Of a DNA stretch of 15,082 bases, positions 8,036-15,082 are shown in pieces (position 1 is the stretch's first letter; every line of letters begins with the position of its first letter). The notes under the pieces were generated by a model, which worked only from the letters and a program-made list of their open reading frames with translations, was not told the origin of the DNA and did not search any database. Location of the stretch: contig DATBKZ010000071.1 of NCBI GenBank assembly GCA_036555615.1, forward strand, positions 1 through 15,082, given 5' to 3'. The stretch comes from SG8-41 sp036555615 (GTDB taxonomy: Bacteria; Pseudomonadota; Gammaproteobacteria; Burkholderiales; SG8-41). Position numbers and translations under genes: made by a program.

Positions 8036-9343
8036 ATGAGTGCTGTTGCCGTTCACCCGTACGTCGATGGACTGCTGAAGGGCTATGAGGCGCCGCGCGG
8101 CGGCGCCTCCTGGCTCAACGCGCGCCGTGGCCATGCGCTCGAGCGAGCCAACGCGCTTGCCGTGCCGACCATGCGCGACGAAGAGTGGCGCTTCACTGAC
8201 ATCACGCCGCTCACGCGAGTGCCGTTCCGGCCGGCGACGGTGGTGGCGCGCCCGACGATGGTGGAGGTTGCGCGCTTCCTCGCGCCCGAAGCAACCACCC
8301 GCCTGACCTTTGTCGACGGGGTCTTCGCGCCCGAGCTCTCCGCCACCGCCGGGCTTCCCCATGGCGTGATCGTCTCGCCTCTCGTCGCCGCGCTTGAATC
8401 TCACGCCGCTGTGATCGAGCCGCACCTCGCCCAGCATGCGGAGTTCGCGCGCGAGGTCTTCACGGCATTGAATACCGCCTATCTGCGCGATGGCGCGTTC
8501 GTCTGGATCGCGCACAACCAGAAGTGCCCGACGCCGGTGCAACTCCTCTATCTTTCCACCCAGAAGGAGACCGCCGCCTATCCGCGTTGCCTGGCGGTCG
8601 TGGAGGCGGGAGCGGAGTGCACGCTGATCGAGGACTACGCGAGCCTGGGCGAGGGCGTCTATTTCAATGACGCCGTGACCGAGATCGTCGCGGGCGAAGG
8701 CGCCCGCGTGCGCCACGTCAGGGTGCAGCGCGAGGCGGGCGACGCATTCCACATCGGCCATTGCGCGGTGGCCGTGGCAAAGGACGGGCACTACGCGTCG
8801 CACTCGGTTGCGCTCGGCGCGCGCATCTCGCGCCTGGATCTTGAGGTGGCGCAGCAGGGCGAGGGCGTGGAGGTGGAGCTCAACGGGCTCGCGCTGATCG
8901 CGGGCCGCCAGCTTGCCGACACCCATTCCCTGATGGACCACGCGCGCCCCCACGGCCGCTGCCGGCAGCTGCACAAGTGCGTCGTCGGCGGCGCCGCGCA
9001 CGCGGTGTTCAACGGCAAGATCGTGGTGCGGCCGGGCGCCCAGCTGACCGACTCGTCGCAGCAAAGCCGCAATCTCCTGCTCTCGGACAAGGCGCATGTC
9101 GACACCAAGCCGCAGCTCGAGATCTTCGCCGATGACGTCAAGTGCGCGCACGGCGCCGCGGTGGGACGGCTCGATCCCGAGCAGCTCTTCTACCTGAGAA
9201 GCCGCGGCGTGCCGGAACCGCGGGCCCGCAGCCTCCTCACCTATGCGTTCGCCGCCGAGGTGCTCGACCGCATCCCGGTGCCCTCGCTCGTCGAGCGCCT
9301 CGAGGGCACGGTAGTGGCGGAGATCGAGGGGAGGGGCGCATGA
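8036..9343 (+). CDS. sufD: Fe-S cluster assembly protein SufD
   Basis: A protein of 435 residues, the SufB paralogue that completes the SufBC2D scaffold and helps iron enter. The N-terminal part is divergent, as usual, and includes PTMRDEEWRFTDITPL (44-59). The C-terminal beta-helix core is well conserved: HGRCRQLHKCVVGGAAHAVFNGKI begins at about 306, then QQSRNLLLSDKAHVDTKPQLEI. VKCAHGAAVGRLDPEQLFYLRSRG contains Cys370 and His372, which align with E. coli Cys358 and His360, the latter needed for cluster assembly. The ATG at 8036 follows the sufC stop closely with no clear Shine-Dalgarno, so coupling is likely. It overlaps sufS by ATGA at 9340-9343. Confidence 0.97.
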   Translation: MSAVAVHPYVDGLLKGYEAPRGGASWLNARRGHALERANALAVPTMRDEEWRFTDITPLTRVPFRPATVVARPTMVEVARFLAPEATTRLTFVDGVFAPELSATAGLPHGVIVSPLVAALESHAAVIEPHLAQHAEFAREVFTALNTAYLRDGAFVWIAHNQKCPTPVQLLYLSTQKETAAYPRCLAVVEAGAECTLIEDYASLGEGVYFNDAVTEIVAGEGARVRHVRVQREAGDAFHIGHCAVAVAKDGHYASHSVALGARISRLDLEVAQQGEGVEVELNGLALIAGRQLADTHSLMDHARPHGRCRQLHKCVVGGAAHAVFNGKIVVRPGAQLTDSSQQSRNLLLSDKAHVDTKPQLEIFADDVKCAHGAAVGRLDPEQLFYLRSRGVPEPRARSLLTYAFAAEVLDRIPVPSLVERLEGTVVAEIEGRGA

Positions 9344-10599
9344 GTTCCTCGCGCAGCGAGCTCAAGCGCGTGCCGGCCGGCGGGCTGGATGTCGAGCGCG
9401 TTCGCGCCGATTTCCCCATTTTGAAGCTGCAGGTCAACGGCAAGCCGCTGGTGTACTTGGACAACGCGGCTTCGAGCCAGATGCCGCAGGCGGTGCTCGA
9501 TCGCCTGGTGCGCTACCAGACGACCCAGCACTCGAACATCCATCGCGCGGTGCATTACCTCTCGGAAACCGCGACGGCCGAATACGAATCCGCGCGGCGC
9601 AAGCTCGCGGCATTCATCAACGCGCGCGAGGAGCGCGAGGTGATCTTCACCAGCGGCACGACCGACGCCATCAACCTGGTCGCGCACGGCTACGGGCGGA
9701 AGTTCGTCGGCGCGGGCGACGAGATCGTGCTGACCACGCTCGAGCACCACGCCAACATCGTGCCGTGGCAGATGGTGGCGGAGGAGAAGGGCGCCCGCAT
9801 CCGCGTGGTGCCGGTCAACGATCGCGGCGAGCTCATATTCGAGGAGTACCGGAAGCTCCTCGGCCCCCGCACCCGGCTGGTGGGCGTCGGGCATGTCTCC
9901 AATGCGCTCGGGACCATCAACCCGGTGCGCGAGATGATTGCAGCGGCGCACAAGCGCGGCATCCCGGTGCTGGTGGACGGCGCGCAGGCCGCGCCCCATA
10001 TGCGCCTCGACATGCAGGCGCTCGACTGCGATTTCTACGCGTTCTCCGGGCACAAGATGTTCGGGCCGACCGGTATCGGCGTGCTCTACGGGAAGGCGGC
10101 GTGGCTGGAGAAGATGCAGCCCTACAAGGGCGGCGGCGACATGATTCTCTCGGTCACGTTCGAGAAAACGGTCTACAACGTGATCCCGGGCAAGTTCGAG
10201 GCGGGAACGCCGCCCATCGCGGCGGCGGTTACGCTCGGCGCCGCTGCAGATTACATGGGCAGCATCGGCATGGAAGCGATCCATGCACACGAGACCGACC
10301 TGCTCGATTACGCGACCGATCAGGTGAACCGCCTGCCGGGCGTGCGCATCATCGGCACCGCGGAAAGGAAGGCGGCGGTGCTTTCCTTTGTCGTGGAAGG
10401 GGTTCACCCGCACGATGTCGGCACGCTGCTGAACGAGGAGGGGATCGCGGTGCGCACCGGGCACCACTGCGCGCAGCCGATCATGCAGCGCTTCGGCATT
10501 CCCGCCACCTCGCGCGCTTCGTTCGCCTTCTACAACACGCACGCGGAAGTGGACGCGCTCGTCGCCGGCATCCGCAAGGTCCAGAAGACACTGGGTTGA
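9340..10599 (+). CDS. sufS: class II cysteine desulfurase SufS
   Basis: A protein of 419 residues. FPILKLQVNGKPLVYLDNAA (25-44) opens the protein as in SufS/CsdA enzymes. The PLP lysine is Lys239 in FSGHKMFGPTG. The catalytic loop RTGHHCAQPIM has Cys377 followed by a short loop, the class II pattern. It mobilises persulfide sulfur from cysteine and usually needs an acceptor, SufE or SufU, to be efficient. The next gene is sufU and no sufE is present, so the SufS-SufU relay known from Gram-positive bacteria is the likely mechanism. The ATGA overlap with sufD supports the start. This is the second desulfurase in the operon. Confidence 0.97.
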   Translation: MSSSRSELKRVPAGGLDVERVRADFPILKLQVNGKPLVYLDNAASSQMPQAVLDRLVRYQTTQHSNIHRAVHYLSETATAEYESARRKLAAFINAREEREVIFTSGTTDAINLVAHGYGRKFVGAGDEIVLTTLEHHANIVPWQMVAEEKGARIRVVPVNDRGELIFEEYRKLLGPRTRLVGVGHVSNALGTINPVREMIAAAHKRGIPVLVDGAQAAPHMRLDMQALDCDFYAFSGHKMFGPTGIGVLYGKAAWLEKMQPYKGGGDMILSVTFEKTVYNVIPGKFEAGTPPIAAAVTLGAAADYMGSIGMEAIHAHETDLLDYATDQVNRLPGVRIIGTAERKAAVLSFVVEGVHPHDVGTLLNEEGIAVRTGHHCAQPIMQRFGIPATSRASFAFYNTHAEVDALVAGIRKVQKTLG

Positions 10600-10606
10600 A
10601 GCACGC

Positions 10607-11098
10607 ATGGCCGACAGCAAGCAGCTCTACCAGGAAGTGATCCTCGATCACAACCGCAAGCCGCGCAACTGGGGCGTGCTGCCCGATGCGACGCACCGGG
10701 CCGAGGGGCACAACCCATTGTGCGGGGATCACCTGACGGTGACGCTCAGGCTTCGCGATGACGGCGTCGACGCCGTCAATTTCCAGGGCGAGTCGTGCGC
10801 CATCTGCAAGGCTTCGGCGTCGATGATGACGATGGCGGTAAAGGGCAAGTCCCGGGGTGACGCGGAGCGGCTCGTCCAGGAGTTTCGCGATCTCGCGACT
10901 GGCAAGCTCGATGCCGCGGGCCCGCACCACCTCGGGCGGCTGACGGTATTCGCGGGCGTGCGCGGCCTGCCCACGCGGGTCAAATGCGCGATCCTGCCGT
11001 GGCACACGCTGCACGCGGCCTTGAACGATCAGGCGAGCACCAGCACCGAGGCGGAAGCCGACCCCATGCAGGAGCCGATCATCGGAGGCGCAGGCTGA
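10607..11098 (+). CDS. sufU: SufU, zinc-dependent sulfur acceptor (IscU-like fold)
   Basis: A protein of 163 residues. LYQEVILDHNRKPRNWG (7-23) is the common IscU/SufU opening. The metal or sulfur ligands are Cys39 with Asp41 (NPLCGDHL), Cys64 (GESCAICKASASMM) and Cys127 (RVKCAILPW). An insertion of roughly 20 residues between the second and third Cys regions (about 100-122), and the lack of the IscU LPPVK chaperone motif, mark it as SufU rather than IscU. In Bacillus SufU binds zinc and accepts persulfide from SufS, which fits its place right after sufS. An extra Cys67 lies in CAIC, where Bacillus SufU has Ser. The start is 7 bp after the sufS stop. The C-terminal 25 residues look flexible. 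Confidence 0.94.
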   Translation: MADSKQLYQEVILDHNRKPRNWGVLPDATHRAEGHNPLCGDHLTVTLRLRDDGVDAVNFQGESCAICKASASMMTMAVKGKSRGDAERLVQEFRDLATGKLDAAGPHHLGRLTVFAGVRGLPTRVKCAILPWHTLHAALNDQASTSTEAEADPMQEPIIGGAG

Positions 11099-11122
11099 GC
11101 GCGCACTCGTCACCACGCTGAT

Positions 11123-11689
11123 ATGCCTAAGATCGCTGAAATCGAGCCGACGCCGAATCCGAACGCGATGAAGTTCGTCCTCAGGGAGCCGTTGACCTGG
11201 GGGATATCGCGCTCGTACGAGAATGCCGAGCAGGCGAAGGACGATCCGCTCGCCGCGAAGCTGTTCGAGATCGACCACGTGGCGAGCGTGTTCTACGTCG
11301 ATCACTGGATCACGGTGACGCAGGACGGAGGCGCGGACTGGCAGGAGCTCATGCGCAAGCTCGCCACGCCGATCCGCGAGGCGCCCGCTGCTGACGCGGA
11401 CTCGGCGCGCTACGCGCAGGCGGCCGCATCCGGCGCCGGCCTGAGCAACCTGTCGGATGCCGACAAGGATCGGCTCGGCCGCATCAATCAGATCCTCGAC
11501 GAGCAGGTGCGGCCCTACCTGCAGGGCGACGGCGGCGATCTCTACATCATGGGCCTCGAAGGCAACCGGCTGATGGTCCACTACCAGGGCGCGTGCGGCA
11601 GCTGCCCGAGCTCGATCTCGGGGACGTTGACCGGCATCGAGAGCCTGGTGCGGCAGATCGAGCCGGAAATGGAAGTCGTCGCCGTCTAG
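11123..11689 (+). CDS. nfu: Nfu-type iron-sulfur carrier (Nfu_N plus NifU C-terminal domain)
   Basis: A protein of 188 residues with two domains. An N-terminal Nfu_N domain (about 1-87) opens with IEPTPNPNAMKFVL, as in mitochondrial NFU1. An Ala-rich linker follows (about 86-106), then a C-terminal NifU domain (about 113-188) with LQGDGGDLYIMG and ACGSCPSS holding Cys158 and Cys161. Nfu dimers hold a [4Fe-4S] cluster across these CxxC pairs and deliver it to clients. The NFU1-like form differs from the NfuA form of E. coli, whose N-terminal domain is A-type. It lies 24 bp after sufU and is probably in the same transcript. The stop codon is followed immediately by the long inverted repeat. Confidence 0.94.
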   Translation: MPKIAEIEPTPNPNAMKFVLREPLTWGISRSYENAEQAKDDPLAAKLFEIDHVASVFYVDHWITVTQDGGADWQELMRKLATPIREAPAADADSARYAQAAASGAGLSNLSDADKDRLGRINQILDEQVRPYLQGDGGDLYIMGLEGNRLMVHYQGACGSCPSSISGTLTGIESLVRQIEPEMEVVAV

Positions 11690-11768
11690 AAAAGGTGTCA
11701 GGAACCTTTTTTCATGCGCCCATTGAGGGCGCAACCTGCAATCCGAAAAAAGGTTCCTGACACCTTTT
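11690..11768. repeat. perfect 24-bp inverted repeat with nested inner palindrome
   Basis: The arms 11690-11713 and 11745-11768 are perfect reverse complements with a core of GGTGTCAGGAACC. The 31-bp centre contains a second perfect stem, TGCGCCC (11715-11721) and GGGCGCA (11727-11733), around ATTGA. Each outer arm is itself a small palindrome (AAAAGGT, 7-nt spacer, ACCTTTT). A-run and T-run edges mean it could work as a terminator in both directions. I recall similar GGTGTCAGGAACC palindromes as dispersed repeats in proteobacterial genomes, which would make it a REP-like or miniature mobile element; I cannot verify this here. It begins on the base after the nfu stop and ends 18 bp before the Rieske gene. 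Confidence 0.85.
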
Positions 11769-11786
11769 TCCGCGATCTGCTTGAGA

Positions 11787-12107
11787 ATGTCTGACTGGAT
11801 TACCGTTGCCAAGGTGGGCGAGCTCGCGCCCGGCGGCCATCGCGTCGTCGACGTGGACGGGGCCGCGGTCGTGGTGTTCAACCTCGGCGGCGAGTACTAC
11901 GCGATCGAGGACGTGTGCACGCACGACGGCGGGCAACTGACCGGCGGCACGATCGAGGGCGACGAGATCGTCTGCCCGCGGCACGGGGCGCGCTTCTCGA
12001 TCCGCACGGGTGAAGCACTGACCGCGCCGGCCTACGAGCCGGTCGCGAAATTCCCGGTCCGGGTCGAGAACGGCGTCATCCAGGTCCGCGACAGCCGCTG
12101 GGACTGA
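11787..12107 (+). CDS. Rieske-type [2Fe-2S] ferredoxin
   Basis: A protein of 106 residues forming a single Rieske domain. The ligands are Cys44 and His46 (VCTHDGG) and Cys63 and His66 (CPRHGARF), the C-x-H and C-x2-H pairs of the family. It has no membrane segment or fused oxygenase part, so it is a soluble electron carrier of the dioxygenase-ferredoxin type. No oxygenase is nearby. In actinobacterial suf operons a similar small Rieske protein is encoded among the suf genes, so an electron-donating role in cluster assembly, in place of Fdx, is a reasonable inference. The ATG at 11787 is preceded by a weak GAGA. The inverted repeat just upstream may reduce its expression relative to nfu. The next gene starts 6 bp after its stop. 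Confidence 0.93.
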   Translation: MSDWITVAKVGELAPGGHRVVDVDGAAVVVFNLGGEYYAIEDVCTHDGGQLTGGTIEGDEIVCPRHGARFSIRTGEALTAPAYEPVAKFPVRVENGVIQVRDSRWD

Positions 12108-12113
12108 CGACCA

Positions 12114-13175
12114 ATGGACACGTTAACGCACGCCTTGTCGGGCGCGCTGCTTGCGCGGGCGACCGCACCGCAGCCGCCTGACGACAGGACATTGCCGCTC
12201 GGGCGGCGCGCGCTCGTCGGCTTCCTGGCGGCGGCAGCGCCGGATCTCGATTGGGTCATCAGTTACATAGGGCCAGTCGAGTTCCTGCTTTACCACCGTG
12301 GCGTTACGCATTCCCTGGTCATGTTGCCGCTGTGGTCGTATCTCCTCGCTCGTCTGTGCGCCGTGATCTGGCGCGGCGACCGGCCCTGGCGCGCTTACTT
12401 CGGCGTCATCGCGCTTGGCCTCGGCATCCATATCGCGGGCGACTGGATCACATCCTTCGGCACGATGGTGTTCGCGCCGCTCTCCGATGCGCGGGTCGGC
12501 ATCGGCACCACCTTCATCATCGACCTCTGGTTCACCGGCATCATTCTGCTCGGCCTCACGGCATCGCTCGCGTGGCGCCGCTCGCCGGTACCCGCCATCG
12601 CGGGTCTCGCCGTGTTGTGCGGCTACGTCGCGTTCCAGGCTGTCCTCCAGCAGCGGGCGCTCGATTGGGGAGAGGCGTATGCGAGGGACTCCGGCCTGAG
12701 GGAGGCCCAGGTCACGGCACAGCCGCGCCCGGTGTCGCCCTTCAACTGGATGGTGGTCGTACGCAGCGATGAGGAGGTGCGCTACAGCTTCATCAATCTC
12801 GCGCGGCGCGAGCCGCTGCGGTTGGCGTCCGATGCCGGATTCATTGCCCGCCTCGACGCGGCGTACCTGCCGCGCGGGCAGGCGCAGTGGGTGCATGCCA
12901 CACGCTTTGGCTCGTCGGACGCGGAGCGCGCCGTCGCGCACGAGGCGTGGTCGCAGCCGCGCTTCCGCTTCTTCCGCTGGTTTGCCGAAGAGCCGGTGCT
13001 GCTGCGCGTGGACTCGGGCAATCCCTCCGCCTGCGCCTGGTTCCAGGACCTGCGGTTCTTCACCCCCGGACGCGACACCTGGCCGTTCCGCTACGGCATG
13101 TGCCGGGAGGAGGGTGGGCCGTGGCAGCTGTACCAGCTTTACGGCGACAATACGCGGGTGCCGGTGCCCCAATAG
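12114..13175 (+). CDS. YdjM/DUF457-family membrane-bound metal-dependent hydrolase
   Basis: A protein of 353 residues. The start MDTLTHALSGALLA, the PDLDW at 43-47, HRGVTHS at 61-67 and GIHIAGDWITSFG at 104-116 are the conserved His/Asp motifs of the family and probably bind metal at the membrane. Hydrophobic segments lie at about 34-54, 65-86, 94-108, 133-154 and 158-178. Residues from about 187 on form a soluble domain rich in Trp and Arg, with hydrophilic strands (WMVVVRSDEEVRYSF) and an end like WQLYQLYGDN. E. coli YdjM is induced by LexA; I see no LexA box in the 6-bp gap before this gene. The substrate is unknown. The spacing suggests cotranscription with the Rieske gene. Confidence 0.88.
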   Translation: MDTLTHALSGALLARATAPQPPDDRTLPLGRRALVGFLAAAAPDLDWVISYIGPVEFLLYHRGVTHSLVMLPLWSYLLARLCAVIWRGDRPWRAYFGVIALGLGIHIAGDWITSFGTMVFAPLSDARVGIGTTFIIDLWFTGIILLGLTASLAWRRSPVPAIAGLAVLCGYVAFQAVLQQRALDWGEAYARDSGLREAQVTAQPRPVSPFNWMVVVRSDEEVRYSFINLARREPLRLASDAGFIARLDAAYLPRGQAQWVHATRFGSSDAERAVAHEAWSQPRFRFFRWFAEEPVLLRVDSGNPSACAWFQDLRFFTPGRDTWPFRYGMCREEGGPWQLYQLYGDNTRVPVPQ

Positions 13176-13269
13176 CGGTGCCTCGAGCCTGGTAACCGGC
13201 GAGACAGAACTTCAACGACGCCCGTTCCGTCAAAATACTGATGACTGGCTACCGATCGGGATTGATCTC
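13176..13269. other. 94-bp intergenic region before the M48 gene
   Basis: It has slightly lower GC than its surroundings, with AAAATACTGATGACTGG near 13236-13252. I find no convincing -35/-10 pair, no hairpin and no T-run. A separate promoter for the protease is possible but unsupported. Confidence 0.4.
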
Positions 13270-14091
13270 ATGAAAACGGGATTCCTCATTTCGCGAGCCG
13301 GGCTGGCTGCCTGCATGCTCGCGCTGGCCTCCTGCCAGACGGTGCAGACGACCCAGCCCGGCGCCGTGGGCGTGGAGCGCAAGCAATCCATGCTGCTGTC
13401 CGCCTCCGACGTGGACAAGAGCGCGGTGCTCGCCTACCAGCAGGAAATGAAGAAGGCGGCGTCCAAGAATCTCCTCAACCGCGATGCCGCGCAGGTGGCG
13501 CGCGTCCGGGTCATGGCACTGCGCCTGATCAACGCCACTTCGGCGTTCCGGCCGGATGCGCCGCGCTGGGCCTGGGAAACCAACGTTATCACCTCCAAGG
13601 ATGTAAACGCCTGGTGCATGCCGGGCGGCAAGATCGCGGTCTATACGGGCCTCATCGAGAAGCTCAAGGTGACGGACGACGAGCTCGCGGCGGTGATGGG
13701 GCACGAAATCGCGCACGCGCTGCGGGAGCACGGGCGGGAGCGCGCCTCCCAGGCCTACGCCCAGGCAATTGGTCTTTCCGTGGTCGGGGCGGCGCTGGGA
13801 CTGGGCCAGGGCAGCATGCAGCTCGCCCAGATCATCACTGACATCACCTTCAATCTGCCCAATTCGCGCGAGCACGAGGTCGAAGCCGACCGCATCGGCG
13901 TCGAGCTCGCGGCCCGCGCGGGCTACGACCCGCGTGCCGCGATCACGCTCTGGCAGAAGATGGGCCAGGTAGGCGGCGCCGCGCCTCCGCAGTTTTTGTC
14001 GACGCACCCTGCCCCTGAGAACCGCCAGAAGGACCTCACGAATTACGCGGCGCGGGTGATGCCGCTCTACGAGGCTGCGCGCAAGCGCTGA
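13270..14091 (+). CDS. M48-family metalloprotease lipoprotein
   Basis: A protein of 273 residues. The signal peptide ends in lipobox LASC with Cys22, so the protein is likely anchored in the envelope. The zinc protease motif HEIAH (His145, Glu146, His149) lies in VMGHEIAHALREHGRE. The third ligand is expected at Glu203 in EHEVEADRIG, the E-x-x-x-D motif of M48. MPGGKIAVYTGL (117-128) and STHPAPENR (244-252) are also typical of the LoiP/BepA-like group, which degrades misfolded outer-membrane proteins. There is no TPR tail, unlike BepA. The start at 13270 is chosen for the lipoprotein signal; the frame is open upstream. A 94-bp gap separates it from the preceding gene. Confidence 0.94.
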   Translation: MKTGFLISRAGLAACMLALASCQTVQTTQPGAVGVERKQSMLLSASDVDKSAVLAYQQEMKKAASKNLLNRDAAQVARVRVMALRLINATSAFRPDAPRWAWETNVITSKDVNAWCMPGGKIAVYTGLIEKLKVTDDELAAVMGHEIAHALREHGRERASQAYAQAIGLSVVGAALGLGQGSMQLAQIITDITFNLPNSREHEVEADRIGVELAARAGYDPRAAITLWQKMGQVGGAAPPQFLSTHPAPENRQKDLTNYAARVMPLYEAARKR

Positions 14092-14095
14092 TTCG

Positions 14096-15022
14096 ATGAT
14101 CGTCGTGCCGGACGATTTCCCCTCGGTCTTCGAGGGCTCCGCCGCTCATGCGCGCGCACGGGTGCTTGGCGCGGTCCGAGTCCACGCCGAGCGCGGCGCC
14201 GAGAATGAGACCGAGCTCGTGCGCCGCATCGGGAATGCCGAGATCGCGATCAACATCCGCGCCCATGCGCGCTTCACGGAAGCAGTGTTCCGCGCCTGCC
14301 CCCGCCTAAAAATGATCTCGATCTGGGGCACGGGCACGGACAATATCGATCTCGCGGCGGCGGCGCGTCACGGCGTGACGGTCTGCAATACACCGGGCAT
14401 CAACGCCTACGCGGTGGCGGAGCACACGATCGCGCTGATGCTTGCGGCTGCGCGCAGGATTCCGGGGATCGACCGCGAGATGAGAGCCGGAGCCTGGCCG
14501 CGCGACATGCTCGTGCAGCTCCACGGCAAGACGCTTGCCGTGTTCGGCTCCGGCGCCATCGGCGCTCGGGTGGCGCAGCTTGCACGCGGGTTTGGCATGG
14601 ACGTGCTCAGCTGGAGCGCGCGTGCCGATACCGCGGCCGCAAAGGACGATTGCCTGCGCCAGGCCGACTTCGTCACGCTCCACCTGCGGCTCGTGCCGGA
14701 GACGCGTGGCTTCATCGGCCGCAGGGAGTTCGGCTTGATGAAGCCGGAAGCGTTCCTCATCAATACCAGCCGCGGGCCGCTGGTCGATCGGGAGGCGCTG
14801 CTCGAAGCCCTGGCCACCGGCAAAATTGCCGGGGCCGGGCTCGACGTCTACCACGAGGAGCCGCTGAAGCCCGACGATCCATTGCTCTCGAGCGCCCGTA
14901 CCGTGCTCTCTCCGCACAACGCGGGCCAGACGGCGGAAGTCAGGCGCGATGGCCTGCTGTGCGCCGTCGAGAACATCGAATCGTTTCTGGCCGGAAGGCC
15001 GACGAATGTCGTCCGCGCGTAG
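14096..15022 (+). CDS. D-isomer-specific 2-hydroxyacid dehydrogenase
   Basis: A protein of 308 residues. It reduces a 2-keto acid to a D-2-hydroxy acid, or the reverse, with a nicotinamide cofactor. The nucleotide-binding glycine motif is GSGAIG (151-156). The catalytic residues are Arg226 (NTSRGPLVD), Glu255 (DVYHEEP) and His274 (LSPHNAGQT), all in the expected order. WGTGTDNID (78-86) is the conserved substrate-loop region. After the second beta strand the sequence is LSWSAR, without the Asp that normally selects NAD, so NADP use is possible. The protein lacks the ACT domain of SerA. The exact substrate (glyoxylate, hydroxypyruvate, phosphoglycerate or another) cannot be read from the sequence. 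It begins 4 bp after the protease stop. No Shine-Dalgarno is obvious. Confidence 0.93.
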   Translation: MIVVPDDFPSVFEGSAAHARARVLGAVRVHAERGAENETELVRRIGNAEIAINIRAHARFTEAVFRACPRLKMISIWGTGTDNIDLAAAARHGVTVCNTPGINAYAVAEHTIALMLAAARRIPGIDREMRAGAWPRDMLVQLHGKTLAVFGSGAIGARVAQLARGFGMDVLSWSARADTAAAKDDCLRQADFVTLHLRLVPETRGFIGRREFGLMKPEAFLINTSRGPLVDREALLEALATGKIAGAGLDVYHEEPLKPDDPLLSSARTVLSPHNAGQTAEVRRDGLLCAVENIESFLAGRPTNVVRA

Positions 15023-15024
15023 GC

Positions 15025-15069
15025 GGGGACCCAGTCCCCCGTCCTACCTTCCCCCCGAGCGGGGGAAGG
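15025..15069. repeat. two adjacent GC-rich hairpins after the dehydrogenase gene
   Basis: GGGGAC (15025-15030), loop CCA, GTCCCC (15034-15039); then CCTTCCCCC (15047-15055), loop CGAGC, GGGGGAAGG (15061-15069). Both stems are perfect. No T-run follows within the window. They may end the transcript or be an intergenic palindromic repeat; the window ends before this can be settled. Confidence 0.6.
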
Positions 15070-15082
15070 GGATACCCGCCTC

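Noticed and set aside
9241..10620. 459-codon open frame on the minus strand opposite sufS
   Set aside because: It is a shadow of sufS on the other strand with low-complexity Arg/Ala/His composition and no motif.
11690..11768. CRISPR repeat or phage attachment site
   Set aside because: There are only two arms, in inverted and not direct orientation, with no spacers, no cas genes and no integrase.
12108..13175. LexA (SOS) control of the YdjM-family gene
   Set aside because: I see no LexA-type palindrome in the 6-bp gap, and the gene appears to be cotranscribed with the Rieske gene.
12769..13269. Upstream extension of the M48 protease frame into the YdjM gene
   Set aside because: The lipoprotein signal at 13270 fits a natural start, and the extension overlaps a well-supported gene in another frame.

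Overview
The window is GC-rich chromosomal DNA, almost fully coding, with near-universal + strand orientation. The organism looks like a betaproteobacterium or a close relative. The reasons are the divergent suhB/trmJ pair beside an iscR locus, a SuhB that starts exactly like the E. coli protein (MHPMLNIA), an IscR with Cys92/98/104 and His107, and the short form of CysE. I cannot name a genus.

Layout. 2-532: 3' part of an alpha/beta hydrolase with a Cys nucleophile. 529-1269: TPR lipoprotein. 1234-2034 (minus): suhB, overlapping the lipoprotein gene tail to tail. 2056-2799: trmJ, divergent from suhB with only 21 bp between them. 2800-2980: intergenic region with two strong hairpins and an IscR-like operator. 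2981-3706: cysE. 3695-3747: tandem IscR type-1-like operators around a near-consensus sigma-70 promoter. 3795-11689: iron-sulfur assembly cluster in the order iscR, class I cysteine desulfurase, A-type carrier, sufB, sufC, sufD, sufS, sufU, nfu. 11690-11768: perfect 24-bp inverted repeat. 11787-12107: Rieske ferredoxin. 12114-13175: YdjM-family membrane protein. 13270-14091: M48 lipoprotein metalloprotease. 14096-15022: D-2-hydroxyacid dehydrogenase. 15023-15082: GC-rich hairpins.

How it works together. CysE makes O-acetylserine for cysteine synthesis. Two desulfurases (IscS/NifS-like and SufS) take sulfur from cysteine, and SufU is the likely sulfur acceptor from SufS. SufBCD builds the cluster, and the A-type and Nfu proteins carry it onward. 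The small Rieske protein may supply electrons. IscR, itself a [2Fe-2S] sensor, probably represses its own promoter and probably also cysE. The notable point is a hybrid: the syntenic position and regulator of the proteobacterial ISC operon (suhB-trmJ-iscR-iscS) carry a complete SUF machine with SufU, and iscU, hscB, hscA and fdx are absent from the locus. I see no CRISPR array, tRNA, rRNA, phage gene or transposase. I also see no wholly unknown multi-gene system; the best candidates for novelty are the hybrid operon, the IscR operator at cysE and the palindromic element inside the operon.
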